Part shown: positions 36,670-47,300 of the stretch, in pieces
Layout of the letters: each line of letters starts with the position of its first letter
Numbering within the stretch: the first letter of the stretch is position 1
From: Flavipsychrobacter stenotrophus
Lineage (GTDB): Bacteria > Bacteroidota > Bacteroidia > Chitinophagales > Chitinophagaceae
DNA: 64,000 nucleotides
Assembly (NCBI RefSeq): GCF_002954265.1
Contig: NZ_PPSL01000003.1
Span: 434,001-498,000 of the forward strand
Direction: 5' to 3'
Position numbers and translations under genes: made by a program
Notes under the pieces: generated by a model
Told to the model about the DNA's origin: nothing
The model's database searches: none
Seen by the model: the letters and a program-made list of their open reading frames with translations, nothing else

Positions 36670-38136
36670 TTAAAATTGAAAATAGATGAACTCCCTGTTT
36701 TCGAATATCCCGAAATAAATGATGGCCAGTACAACCGCGTAATACACGCCCCATCTCAGGTATCGGGGTTGAGCTGCCAGCAAAGTGTTGATGTTTTTCT
36801 GTGCATGTACGTACTGCACTACTTCCAGGAGTATGATCACCAATACGCACTCTAGTAGTTTGAACGGTGAAGTAGGGGCATCTGACACAAAAGAATGATG
36901 GAGCACCATCCTGGCCACTTCGCCGGGAACAGACAATAATGACTGTAGAATATACCAGGCATCTGCAACACTATTAGCCCTGAAAAACACCCAAGCCAGC
37001 GACACCAGTGTAAAGGTGGCGATGATCTGCAATGTTTTATCCAGCCACGATATTTTGCCTATGCCGGTAAAGATGGCGGAATTGCTCCTGATCTTTCGCG
37101 CTATAATGCCGATTATATAATATACCCCATATAACGCACCCCATATTACAAACGTCCAGTTGGCGCCATGCCACAGTCCGCTAATGATGAATACGATCAT
37201 AATATTCACATACATGCGCGGTATGCTTACTCTGCTGCCTCCTAATGGTATATACAGGTAGTCTCTAAACCAGCCGGAAAGAGAAATGTGCCAGCGCCTC
37301 CAGAAATCGGCAATGCTTATGGCCGCATAGGGCCGGTTAAAATTGCGCATCAGCTTAAATCCCATCACCCGGGCACTGCCAATAGCTATATCGCAGTAAC
37401 CCGAAAAATCGCAATAGATCTGGAATGCGAAAAACACAACGGCAATACCCAGCGTTGTAGCGGAATATTTATGCGGATTGCCAAACACCCGGTCAGTAAC
37501 CAATGCCAACCTGTCGGCAATCACCACCTTCTTAAACATGCCCCACATCATCAACTTCAGCCCGCTCATCACCATATCATAGTCAAAGCTGTGCTTTTCC
37601 CTGAACTGGTGGATAAGGTTTTGTGGCCTTTCAATAGGCCCTGCCACCAATTGCGGATAGAACATCACGTATAAAGAGTAGATACCAAAGTGTCGTTCCG
37701 CCTTCTGTTTGCCTCTATACACTTCTATGGTATAGCTCATTGCCTGGAAGGTATGGAAAGACAAGCCTATGGGTAAGGCCATCTTCAGCACAGGCAACAT
37801 ATTCTTTACACCAAATAGCAGCGCCAGGCCCGAAACACTATTATTGAAAAAATTATAATACTTAAAAACGGCCAGCACGCCCACATTGGCTATGATACTC
37901 AGCGACAGGTATCTTTTTCTCTTTCCCGGTTCAGTGGCCCCTTCTATTAATATACCCGCCCAATAGTCTATGAAAATGGTAGCGCCAAGTATAAGTATGT
38001 ACTCCGGCTTGAAGAACATATAGAAGAAACAAGAGGCAAAAAGCAATAATCCCCACCTGAGTGCATGAGGCACCAGAAAATAGAGTAGGGTGACTACCGG
38101 GAAAAATATCAGGAACGCTAAGGAGTTGAAAAGCAT
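36670..38136 (-). CDS. MBOAT-family O-acyltransferase (AlgI/DltB-like)
   Basis: 488 residues with about ten to twelve transmembrane helices. FLIFFPVVTLLYFL and PEYILILGATIFIDYWAG begin it. GLSFHTFQAMSYTIEVYRGK, QLVAGPIERPQN and SGLWHGANWTFVIWGALYG (with the invariant membrane-embedded His) are AlgI signatures. It ends FENREFIYFQF. The enzyme moves acyl groups, often acetyl, across the inner membrane for polysaccharide O-acylation. It is the first gene of an operon with the SGNH protein. The polymer acted on is not evident here. Confidence 0.9.
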   Translation of the reverse strand: MLFNSLAFLIFFPVVTLLYFLVPHALRWGLLLFASCFFYMFFKPEYILILGATIFIDYWAGILIEGATEPGKRKRYLSLSIIANVGVLAVFKYYNFFNNSVSGLALLFGVKNMLPVLKMALPIGLSFHTFQAMSYTIEVYRGKQKAERHFGIYSLYVMFYPQLVAGPIERPQNLIHQFREKHSFDYDMVMSGLKLMMWGMFKKVVIADRLALVTDRVFGNPHKYSATTLGIAVVFFAFQIYCDFSGYCDIAIGSARVMGFKLMRNFNRPYAAISIADFWRRWHISLSGWFRDYLYIPLGGSRVSIPRMYVNIMIVFIISGLWHGANWTFVIWGALYGVYYIIGIIARKIRSNSAIFTGIGKISWLDKTLQIIATFTLVSLAWVFFRANSVADAWYILQSLLSVPGEVARMVLHHSFVSDAPTSPFKLLECVLVIILLEVVQYVHAQKNINTLLAAQPRYLRWGVYYAVVLAIIYFGIFENREFIYFQF

Positions 38137-38310
38137 TGTATACCCGGTTAAGAAAGAAATTGTTGACGGCAGGTGAAAGTAGGTACAAATTAAGAGGTAA
38201 TACGTAGCTATTGCTCATTATTCACTAAAAGGTAAGACTTAAAGAATAACCTTAATGTTTTTATAACAACCCCGCAGGTTTAAACATGTCTTTTTATTAA
38301 AGTATTTCCG

Positions 38311-38318
38311 TACTTTTG
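38311..38318 (+). promoter_or_regulatory. -7 element TACTTTTG for typA
   Basis: TACTTTTG matches TAnnTTTG and is 109 bp before the typA ATG, giving a leader of about 105 nt that contains a terminator-like hairpin. Confidence 0.55.
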
Positions 38319-38336
38319 CACCCTGAAATGAATCGG

Positions 38337-38373
38337 CCCTTCCTGATTGCTTCTACAGGCAGGGTTATTTTTT
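38337..38373 (+). terminator. Terminator-like hairpin inside the typA leader (possible attenuator)
   Basis: CCCTTCCTG (38337-38345) pairs with CAGGCAGGG (38356-38364) with one mismatch and is followed by TTATTTTTTA. It lies between the promoter and the typA ATG. It may regulate typA by premature termination. Confidence 0.45.
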
Positions 38374-38427
38374 AGGAGCAAATTACAAAAAAATCATACT
38401 CTTAGCAGAGTATATAGGAAGTTTTTT

Positions 38428-40236
38428 ATGGATATTCGTAACATTGCCATCATTGCGCACGTTGACCACGGTAAGACAACTCTGGTGGATAAAATTTTGC
38501 ACACTACTAACGTTTTCCGCGACAATCAGGAAACCGGCGACCTTATCATGGACAGCAATGACCTGGAACGTGAGCGCGGTATCACCATTTTGGCAAAAAA
38601 CGTTTCTGTTACTTACAAAGGTGTAAAGATCAACGTAATTGATACTCCGGGTCACGCCGATTTCGGCGGTGAAGTGGAGCGTGTATTGAAGATGGCTGAT
38701 GGCGTTTTGTTGTTGGTAGATGCGTTTGAAGGCCCTATGCCACAGACTCGTTTCGTACTGCAGAAGGCGTTGAACCTTAATCTTCGTCCTATCGTTGTTA
38801 TTAATAAAGTAGATAAGCCAAACTGCCGTCCTGATGAAGTTCATGACTCGGTTTTTGAATTGTTCTTCCAGCTTGATGCTACTGAAGAGCAGTTGAACTT
38901 CACTACAATATATGGTTCTTCTAAGCAAGGTTGGTTCAATACTTCATTGACCCCTACAGAAGACATTACTGTATTGCTGGATAAGATTATCGAAGTTGTA
39001 CCTGCCCCTACAGTTGTAGAAGGTCCGGTTCAGTTGCAGATCACTTCACTTGACTACTCTTCTTTCCTTGGCCGTATAGCTATTGGTAAGATCACCCGTG
39101 GTGTGTTGAAGGAAGGCCAGCCTATTATGCTTTGCAAAATAGATGGTACTATGCAGCGCAGCCGTGTGAAAGAACTTTATGTGTTCGTAGACATGGGTAA
39201 GAAGCGTGTTACCGAAGTACAGTGCGGAGATATCTGCGCGGTAGTTGGTGTTGAAGGCTTCCAGATCGGCGAAACGATCGCTGATATCGACAATCCTGAA
39301 GCAGTAACCATCATACCTATTGATGAGCCTACAATGAACATGCAGTTCTCTATCAACAACTCACCTTTCTTTGGTAAAGAAGGTAAGTTTGTTACCAGCC
39401 GTCACATACGTGACAGGTTGATGAAGGAACTGGAAAAGAATCTTGCTCTTCGCGTTCAGGAAACTGACGATGCAGATAAATTCCTTGTTTTCGGTCGTGG
39501 TATCCTCCACTTAAGCGTATTGGTAGAAACTATGCGTCGTGAAGGTTATGAGTTGACAGTAGGTCAGCCACAGGTTATTACCAAGGAAGTTAATGGCAAG
39601 AAGAACGAGCCATATGAAGTACTTGTAGTTGACGTTCCTGCTGAGTTCAGCGGTAAGGTTATTGACCTGGTTACGCAGAAGAAGGGTGAAATGCTGATCA
39701 TGGAAACTAAGGGCGAAATGCAGCACCTGGAATTCGACATACCATCACGTGGTTTGATAGGTCTGCGTTCGCAGATGCTGACCAACACACAGGGTGAAGC
39801 TGTAATGGCACACCGTTTTGCAGAATACAAGCCATGGAAAGGATTTATCCCTGGTCGTAGCAATGGTGTATTGATCGCTAAGGCTGCCGGTAAGGCAACA
39901 GGTTATTCTATCGATAAGTTGCAGGATCGCGGTTCTTTCTTCATCGATCCGGGTCAGGAATTGTATGAAGGTCAGATCATTGGTGAGCACATTAAGCCAG
40001 GTGATCTGGTGGTGAATGTTGCGGAAACCAAAAAGTTGACCAATATGCGTTCAAGCGGTACTGATGATTCAGTTCGTATAACTCCAAAGATATTGATGAC
40101 GCTTGAAGAGTGTATGGAGTACATACAGCAGGATGAGTGTATAGAGATAACACCTTTGAACATGCGTCTACGTAAGATCCAGTTGGGTGAAGAAGAAAGA
40201 AAGAAATCTTCTAAAATGATGAAATCAGAAGCTTAA
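38428..40236 (+). CDS. typA: Translational GTPase TypA/BipA
   Basis: A 602-residue ribosome-associated GTPase involved in 50S maturation and stress growth. [20 protein letters not shown] gives G1, ERERGITI G2, [17 protein letters not shown]3 and VINKVDKP G4; EF-G-like domains follow. The TypA C-terminus shows [22 protein letters not shown] and [20 protein letters not shown]. The frame is open upstream to 38347, but homology begins at the ATG at 38428. It is monocistronic, with a possible attenuator upstream and a strong terminator downstream. Confidence 0.97.
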   Translation: MDIRNIAIIAHVDHGKTTLVDKILHTTNVFRDNQETGDLIMDSNDLERERGITILAKNVSVTYKGVKINVIDTPGHADFGGEVERVLKMADGVLLLVDAFEGPMPQTRFVLQKALNLNLRPIVVINKVDKPNCRPDEVHDSVFELFFQLDATEEQLNFTTIYGSSKQGWFNTSLTPTEDITVLLDKIIEVVPAPTVVEGPVQLQITSLDYSSFLGRIAIGKITRGVLKEGQPIMLCKIDGTMQRSRVKELYVFVDMGKKRVTEVQCGDICAVVGVEGFQIGETIADIDNPEAVTIIPIDEPTMNMQFSINNSPFFGKEGKFVTSRHIRDRLMKELEKNLALRVQETDDADKFLVFGRGILHLSVLVETMRREGYELTVGQPQVITKEVNGKKNEPYEVLVVDVPAEFSGKVIDLVTQKKGEMLIMETKGEMQHLEFDIPSRGLIGLRSQMLTNTQGEAVMAHRFAEYKPWKGFIPGRSNGVLIAKAAGKATGYSIDKLQDRGSFFIDPGQELYEGQIIGEHIKPGDLVVNVAETKKLTNMRSSGTDDSVRITPKILMTLEECMEYIQQDECIEITPLNMRLRKIQLGEEERKKSSKMMKSEA

Positions 40237-40552
40237 TCATATTAAAGTCTTGCATTGTTTAGTACACCCCGCATCTGTAAGATGCGGGGTTTTTTAGGCC
40301 CGGTTGCTCAAAATACACCTGCAGAGACTGTACAATGGCTAATTTTGTAGAACTTATTCTTGACCAACTTACCCATCGTATTTGCCAATGTTGTCTGTCT
40401 TAGTAGTTGGTATACTTGAATTTAGTGTAGAACTTATTCGTGATTTGCGACTAACGCTTAAATAGTATTCGTAGTAATTTTACAGAATTAACATTTGATA
40501 TACGTTAAATGTTAAACTAACTATCCCTGTTGACGCTCTTGAAAAATAATTT
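40237..40552. other. Gap with an 18-nt direct repeat upstream of the lectin-like gene
   Basis: After the typA terminator, TGTAGAACTTATTC followed by one variable base and TGA occurs at 40346-40363 and 40426-40443, exactly 80 bp apart. They could be binding sites for a regulator of the surface protein at 40553, or remnants of a repeat. No gene fits in the gap. Confidence 0.4.
40266..40295 (+). terminator. Terminator after typA
   Basis: Perfect 11-bp stem ACCCCGCATCT / AGATGCGGGGT with a 3-base loop, followed by T residues. Confidence 0.85.
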
Positions 40553-43492
40553 ATGAAAAAGATATTTCTATTCTTACTGGCAAGTGCTTTTGTACATACT
40601 ACGCTGCTTGCTCAGTTTACTGCTACACTTACCGGCAATCCTATTGGTACTACCGGCTGGATCTTAGGAGGGTCTTCTACCGGTATAGATAGTACTATGA
40701 GGCTTACCGGCGCGGCCAGTTCACAGAATGGTTATGTGTATTACAATACAGCAACCAATTTGACTACCTGCGGCCATTTTACTGTTGACTTTGACTACAA
40801 GATCGTTGTTACGGCAGGTACGCCTGTGGCCGATGGTATCGCATTCTGGTACCTGAGCAATCCACCAATTGCCGTAACAGGTGGTGGTGGGTGTGGTATT
40901 CCAAACAATGCCAATGGTTTGATACTGGTACTGGATACTTATGATAATAACAGCGCGGCGGGTGCAGATAATCCACTGATCACTTTGCTGGGTTATAATG
41001 GTACCATTACTTCTTATGTAGAGGGTTCTACTACCGGAAGATTGGGCACAGTTGCTACCAACCAGTTTTATATGACCGATGGTACATGGCACCACGTGAA
41101 GGTTGATTACACAGCGGGTACGATCAATGTATATGTCAACTACTCTACTACACCAATCATTACGGGTGTATACCCAATGACCATCAACGGTTATTTTGGT
41201 TTCAGCTCTAGCACAGGTTTGTATTACAGCGATCAGCGTATAAAAGATGTACATGTAGTATCTACCAGTACTTCGCCTATGCCTACTGTAGTATCTCCGG
41301 TTAACTATTGCCTCGGTGCTACAGCTTCTCCGCTTACAGCGGGTGGCGGCGGCCCTTACAGCTGGTATACCGATACTACAATGGCCCCGCTTGCAGGTGC
41401 GCCAACACCATCTACTGCTACTACTGGCAGCACTTACTACTATGTGCGCCAGGGTTCAGGCTCATGCATCAGCCCGGCGGCTACAATACAGGTAATAGTA
41501 GGTACACCACCTGCGGCACCGGTATTGTCGGGCCATACGCCTTATTGCACCGGCGAAACTTTTATTCCTTTTGTGGTAACAGGTACTACCGGCTCACTTA
41601 ACTGGTATACTGCCGCTACAGGTGGAACTGCTTCTACGACCACACCAACCGTAAATACCGGCGTGGCAGGAACTACCACTACATGGGTTAGCCAGATAGT
41701 ATCGGGCTGCGAGAGCAACAGGGCATCATTTACAACAGTGGTACACCCTACGCCGGCGGCACCTTTACTTACAGGTACATCAACTTATTGCCAGTACAAT
41801 GCTTACACACCACTTACGGCAACCGGTACCAATATTAAATGGTACACTGTGCCCACAGGCGGCACAGGCAGCACTACACAGCCAACTGTAAATACGAGCG
41901 TAGCGGGTGTTACAACCATCTATGCCTCACAAACAGATACAGGTTGTGAAAGCCCTCGCGCTGCGTTTGTAGTTACCGTTAACGCTAAGCCTGCACCACC
42001 AACAGTTGCCCCACCTACTTATTGCCAGCTCGATCCTTCCGGTCCACTGGCCGCAACAGGTACCGGCTTGCTTTGGTATGGCCCCGGTGTTACTGCGCCT
42101 TCTGCCGCTACACCGGTGCCTTCTACAACATTGGCAAGAGTAGATACCTATTATGTAACACAAACAGTATTGGGCTGCACCAGCGACAGCGCCAGGGATA
42201 TTGTCACCATCAAACCAAAGCCTGCGCCACCGGTGACTGCCGATACTTCTTATTGCCAGTTCTTCCCCGCTCCGGCTCTTACCGCTATAGGTAGTAACCT
42301 GCTCTGGTATACAACATTGGGCGGATCGGGCAGCAGTACAGCGCCTGTACCACCAACTACGGTGTCTGGTAGCACCACATGGTTTGTTACACAAATGGTG
42401 AATGGTTGCATCAGCAATCCTGCGTCTTTAATGGTGACCACCATGTTCCTGCCAACGTTTACCATTACGCAGAGCAGACCATATGTGTGCCAGTTCGATA
42501 CATTGACACTCAGCTATTTTGGTGCTACACCAATAGGTGCCGGTTATACCTGGACATTGCCGCAGGGCGCATCTTTTGTTAGCGGTACGGCTTCTTCTAC
42601 ATCAGTTGTCGTTCGCTTCGATTCGTTGAATCTGCAGGATGTGGTGCTGCGTATAGGTGATAATGCAAATTTCTGTGCTACTTATGATACCATTCGTATC
42701 TCTGTATCGCCTACGCCAATTGTTGATCCGTACATACAAGAGAATGTGTGCCAGGGAGATACGGTAGGATTGGCACTTACAGCGCACTCAGACAATGCAT
42801 CGACCTACGTATGGGATTTCGCAGGTGCCAACATCATTACTCATAACTCTAACAGCGGAGGCCCTTATACGGTTAGCTGGCCTACTACAGGTATACACGT
42901 CATCAAGATCTATGGGGTATCTGTAGCTGGCTGTAGGAGTCAGACAGTTAATGACACCGTAAATGTACATGTGATACCGGATGCCCGTTTCAGGATAGTG
43001 GGCGATGGCCCGTTGTGCCTGGAAGACAGTGTAGAGTTTAAGGCAGATTCTTTCAACTATGGCTATAACTATAGCTGGTATCCATCGCATTTCTTCGCAT
43101 TGAACATTGGTGCTGATGTGTGGGGTAAAGTGGAAACAAGCGGTTATGTGTCTCTGGAAGTGAGAGATGCGTTTGGCTGTAAGAACACCGATAGCCTGTT
43201 GCTGACACCAGACTATTGCTGCACAGTTAGCTTCCCATCTGCATTTACGCCTAATGGCGATGGTAAGAACGATCTGTTCCGCCCTATCTACCAGGGTTAT
43301 CACAGGTTCCATGGCTTCCGTGTAACCAACCGGTGGGGACAGGTAGTATTTGAATCTACCAACAGCAATATGGCATGGGATGGTAAATACAATGGCGTTC
43401 CGCAGGATATGGATGTTTACTACTATGTAATAAAGTATGACTGTGGTGCTAAAGAACTTATTGCCAAAGGCGATGTGACACTTATAAGGTAG
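40553..43492 (+). CDS. Secreted L-type lectin-like protein with Ig-like repeats and T9SS type B domain
   Basis: 979 residues. A signal peptide (MKKIFLFLLASAFVHTTLLAQ) precedes an L-type lectin-like domain (about 22-235: FTVDFDYKI, DGIAFWYLSNPP, NGLILVLDTYDNNS, GTWHHVKVDYTAGTINVYVN). Five ~78-residue Ig-like repeats follow, each opening YC-x-LxATG and carrying WYT/STTxP (about 250-625). After a PKD-like part comes the type B sorting domain: VSFPSAFTPNGDGKNDLFRP, FRVTNRWGQVVFES and GDVTLIR. The predicted role is surface or secreted carbohydrate binding. The lectin assignment is by motif order only. Confidence 0.82.
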   Translation: MKKIFLFLLASAFVHTTLLAQFTATLTGNPIGTTGWILGGSSTGIDSTMRLTGAASSQNGYVYYNTATNLTTCGHFTVDFDYKIVVTAGTPVADGIAFWYLSNPPIAVTGGGGCGIPNNANGLILVLDTYDNNSAAGADNPLITLLGYNGTITSYVEGSTTGRLGTVATNQFYMTDGTWHHVKVDYTAGTINVYVNYSTTPIITGVYPMTINGYFGFSSSTGLYYSDQRIKDVHVVSTSTSPMPTVVSPVNYCLGATASPLTAGGGGPYSWYTDTTMAPLAGAPTPSTATTGSTYYYVRQGSGSCISPAATIQVIVGTPPAAPVLSGHTPYCTGETFIPFVVTGTTGSLNWYTAATGGTASTTTPTVNTGVAGTTTTWVSQIVSGCESNRASFTTVVHPTPAAPLLTGTSTYCQYNAYTPLTATGTNIKWYTVPTGGTGSTTQPTVNTSVAGVTTIYASQTDTGCESPRAAFVVTVNAKPAPPTVAPPTYCQLDPSGPLAATGTGLLWYGPGVTAPSAATPVPSTTLARVDTYYVTQTVLGCTSDSARDIVTIKPKPAPPVTADTSYCQFFPAPALTAIGSNLLWYTTLGGSGSSTAPVPPTTVSGSTTWFVTQMVNGCISNPASLMVTTMFLPTFTITQSRPYVCQFDTLTLSYFGATPIGAGYTWTLPQGASFVSGTASSTSVVVRFDSLNLQDVVLRIGDNANFCATYDTIRISVSPTPIVDPYIQENVCQGDTVGLALTAHSDNASTYVWDFAGANIITHNSNSGGPYTVSWPTTGIHVIKIYGVSVAGCRSQTVNDTVNVHVIPDARFRIVGDGPLCLEDSVEFKADSFNYGYNYSWYPSHFFALNIGADVWGKVETSGYVSLEVRDAFGCKNTDSLLLTPDYCCTVSFPSAFTPNGDGKNDLFRPIYQGYHRFHGFRVTNRWGQVVFESTNSNMAWDGKYNGVPQDMDVYYYVIKYDCGAKELIAKGDVTLIR

Positions 43493-43511
43493 TCTGAATA
43501 GCTTTCCTTTT

Positions 43512-43545
43512 ACAATGCCCTCCATGTGAGGGCATTGTTGTTTTA
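43512..43545 (+). terminator. Terminator after the lectin-like gene
   Basis: Perfect 11-bp stem ACAATGCCCTC / GAGGGCATTGT with a 5-base loop, followed by TGTTTT. Confidence 0.8.
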
Positions 43546-43629
43546 GGGCTATGCCGGAGCGGTTTACTTGTTGGTTAGATAATCCCGGTTTTTGTTTACA
43601 TGTTGGTCTCGCAGTATGGTGTATTAGTT

Positions 43630-43673
43630 ACGAATACGTCCCACTACTAGCTTGCTTCGTGCCTGCCAATGAC
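43630..43673. repeat. Dispersed 44-nt intergenic repeat, copy 2
   Basis: Matches 1645-1688 in its ACGAATA start and its TTGCTTCGTGCC...CAATGAC end with identical spacing. It is flanked here by other repeats. Confidence 0.55.
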
Positions 43674-43883
43674 CAGCTAGGGTGAGTATTACGAGTCTTT
43701 CTGCCAGTGGAAGTTTTTTCTTGTTTACGGAAGTTTTGTTTCGGGTGTTTTGGCTGAAATGCTCTGTGGTATTGAGTTTCAGGGTGTTTTAACAACTTTC
43801 CTAAAACTTCCACTTTCTTCCACTTTTTTCCGATTACTTCCACTTTTTTCTTTCTGTGCCTAGACGGCTGCCTGGTTGCTGCA

Positions 43884-43903
43884 GGGCTGAAGATCTTCAG
43901 CCC
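43884..43903. repeat. 20-bp perfect palindrome
   Basis: GGGCTGAAGATCTTCAGCCC is its own reverse complement. It is not followed by T, so it is not a terminator. It may be a REP-like remnant or an operator. Confidence 0.6.
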
Positions 43904-44393
43904 CTACGTGTGCGGGGGTGATCGTTTTTCATATGGGTTCATAATGTCAAAGAACGTACAGATCTTCATCTGAATTGGGTGCAAATTAATGTGAGAAAAT
44001 GACATGATAAAATAAACATATCCACAAAATTTGCGGAAAAATCGGCTGTAATGCCCTATGGGTAAGGGTTTTAGGGTAGTTTTTTTGTGTGGATATGTTT
44101 TTTTTCGGGGTATAGTCGACAAAAATCCTGCCCTAGAAGGTAGGGGAAAAGGTAGGTTGAGGCACAATAATCTGTGAATCAGCTACCTACCTGATATAAA
44201 GCGATGATTTTAAGTGATAGTTAGTGCTGTGGTGGATATATATTGGATGTAATCTGTATAAATAAAGTAACTAAGAATTAAATAATTGCAAACAATGTTA
44301 CTTATCAGCTAATGATACACATATTTTAAAGTTGTTTTAAAGGCTGGAATTTATTAAGTTTACGTTAATGTTTTTTTATTTAATAAGCTTATT

Positions 44394-47300
44394 ATGAAAA
44401 ATATCTACTCGCTAAGATCTCTAATCATGCTGATAACTGCAATTTGTATTGCAGGCGTTAGTAATGCTCAGTTAGCATCTACCTATAATTTTACTTCGCT
44501 AACCGGTACATACAGCTCTATATCCGGAACGGGTACTTACGTGGGTGCGGTATGTGCCGATGATGCCAACCAGGCTGCCATTCCGATAGGTTTCCCATTT
44601 GTTTTTAGCGGCATTACCTATAATACCGTATCGGCGTGCTCAAATGGATGGTTGTCACTTTCGGGAGCACTTCCTTCTGCGGCAGTAGGGCGAGGTAATT
44701 CTACGGCAAATGCAACAACCATAGGTGCGGGCTTTTTGATGGCATACTGGGACGACCTCGATGGAGGGTCCTTTAGTTCTCCTGCAGGTACTGCGTACTA
44801 TTTAACAACTGGTGTTTCTCCAAATAGGGTATTCACGTTTGAATGGAAAGAGTTTACTCCGTTTTTCGTTACTACAAGAGCAAATTTTCAGATAAAACTA
44901 TATGAAAGTTCTAACGTTGTTGAATACTGGTATGGTACCGGCAATTTTGCAAGCACAACTGCTACTATCGGCATTTCCAATAGTGGTTCAGATTACCAGA
45001 CACTTTCTGCGCCTAGCGCGGCTCCTACCTCTTCAAGCACTGCGTTTACGACCACCATTGCTACCTCACCCGCAAATGGACAAATATATCGTTGGTATAG
45101 TTGCGCGGTTACAGCTTCTGCAAGTAATAGCGGTCCGGTTTGTCCGGGTGGTACGGTTACGCTGACAGGTGTTACAACCGGCACTTCTTACTCATGGGCT
45201 GGTCCGGGTAGCTACAGTTCATTATCCTTAAGCCCGGTTATTACTGGAGCTACAGCGGGTACTTACACGTTGTCTGCCACCAACGGCACCTGCACGACCA
45301 CCGCTACTACCACTGTTAGTTTCCTTGCAGCAGCTCCTGTTCCTGTCATTACCCCATCGGTAGCAACTATTTGTAACGGAGGAAACGTTACACTTACAGC
45401 CACAGTACCTCCTACCCCAGGTACAATACTGTCTCAGAATTTTAATACTTCGATTGCGCCATGGGTTGTAGACAATACCGGTAGTACTACCGCCGCTGCA
45501 TTGTCACCCTTCCAATTGCAGCCTAATGGTTATTTCTATTCTCCATATTCAGTAACCTTTAACAGCCCTGATAATACACAGTTTTTATTGTCAATACCCG
45601 ATGCGGGTGGTTCCGGCTCTGTTACATCAACACGAATCACATCACCTGTATTTTCTTTAGTTGGGTATTCCGCAGCAACATTTTCTTTTCAACATAATTA
45701 CAGACGTTGGGCTACCGGAGACGTGAATGTAAATGCTGAAATATCTACAAATGGCGGATTAACATGGACAGTAATTAATAATTATTTTTCGGGCGGCGTG
45801 GATGTAGGTGCTACTGGCTCTTTCGCAACTGCCAGCTTTCCTCTAACAGCGTATTTAGGGATGTCCAATTGCATGGTCAGGTTTAACTATACATCTACCT
45901 GGGGATTTTGGTGGGCGCTCGATAATATCCTTATTACAGGCACACCAACATCATCTACACCACCCACATGGACTCCAACAACACACCTATTTAGTGATCC
46001 AGGGTTTACTACTCCTTATGTAGCGGGTACACCGGCTACCAATGTTTATGTGCATCCAACTACCGTATTATCTCCTATTGTTGTAAACTACGTAGCCACA
46101 GTAACCGGATCTGGTTGTAGCTCTATGGATACAACAGCAGTGACGATCAATACACCGCCCACCAGCGTCTCCGCTACAGCGTCGGGTACAGCATTATGCG
46201 TGGGTAATACGCTGACACTCACCGGTACTGCTACTGGTGCTACCACTTATTCATGGAGCGGACCGGGTGGTTATTCGTCAACAGCATTGAGTCCGGCGGG
46301 TATAACGGTATCAACGTTATCAAGTGGTATCTATACTCTTGTTGCCAGCAGCGTGTGCGGTACTGTTACTGCTACAACAGCATCGGTAACGGTAACAGCA
46401 GGCCCGGCAGGTGTTACTGCCACAGCTTCGGCCACAACATTGTGCAGTGGTGATATATTAACGCTTACAGGAACTGCGGTAGGCGGAGTGTCTTACTCAT
46501 GGAGCGGCCCGGGCGGCTATTCTGCTGCCGTTATGACTCCATCATCTTTTGCGGTAACTCCATCATCTTCCGGCATCTACACATTTACGGCTACCAACAC
46601 TTGTGGCGCTATTGTTGCCACAACTGCAAGCGTTACGGTTAACTCTATTCCAACTGGAGTATCGGCCACTGCATCTAGCACGGTGCTATGCGCGGGCAAT
46701 ACACTTACATTAACGGGTACTGCTACCAGCCCTATAACTACTACATACTTTTGGAGTGGTCCGGGTGGCTACAGCGCGGCTGTGCTTAATCCTGCAGGCT
46801 TTGCAGTTACAACGCTTTCCGCAGGCATCTATTCGCTAACAGCAACCAATGCGTGCGGCAGCAATAATGCTACTACCGCATCTGTAACTGTAAACACACC
46901 GCCTACGGCTGTAACGGCAGCAATATCTGCTACACCGCTTTGTGCCGGTAATCCGCTTACCCTAACAGGTACTGCCACCAGCCCTATTGCCACTACTTAC
47001 TCGTGGAGCGGCCCGGGTGGCTATTCAGCAGCGGTGCTCAATCCACCTGTTATTACTACTACTACCTTATCGGCAGGTGTGTATACGCTTACAGCTACCA
47101 ACACGTGCGGCAGTACCACTGCCAATACGGCAAGTCTTGTAGTTAATACAGTGCCTACTGCGGTAATAGCTACGGCCAACCCAACCACATTGTGCTCGGG
47201 CGATGCATTAACGCTTACAGGTGCTGCTACCAGTACTATTCCTGTAACCTATGGTTGGAGCGGACCGGGCAGTTATTCATCGGCTGTTCAGAATCCACCG

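Larger units (their letters stand above)
43493..44393. other. 900-bp gene-free region carrying repeats
   Basis: Besides the terminator at its start, it holds repeat copy 2 (43630-43673), three CTTCCACTTT words between 43803 and 43848 and a 20-bp palindrome (43884-43903). An A/T-rich stretch leads up to the giant gene. The minus-strand frames here are low-complexity and have no start signals. No RNA gene was recognised. Confidence 0.5.

Noticed and set aside
43628-44167. Minus-strand frames in the gap before the giant gene
   Set aside because: Low-complexity Lys/Arg/Pro-rich sequence across repeats, with no promoter.
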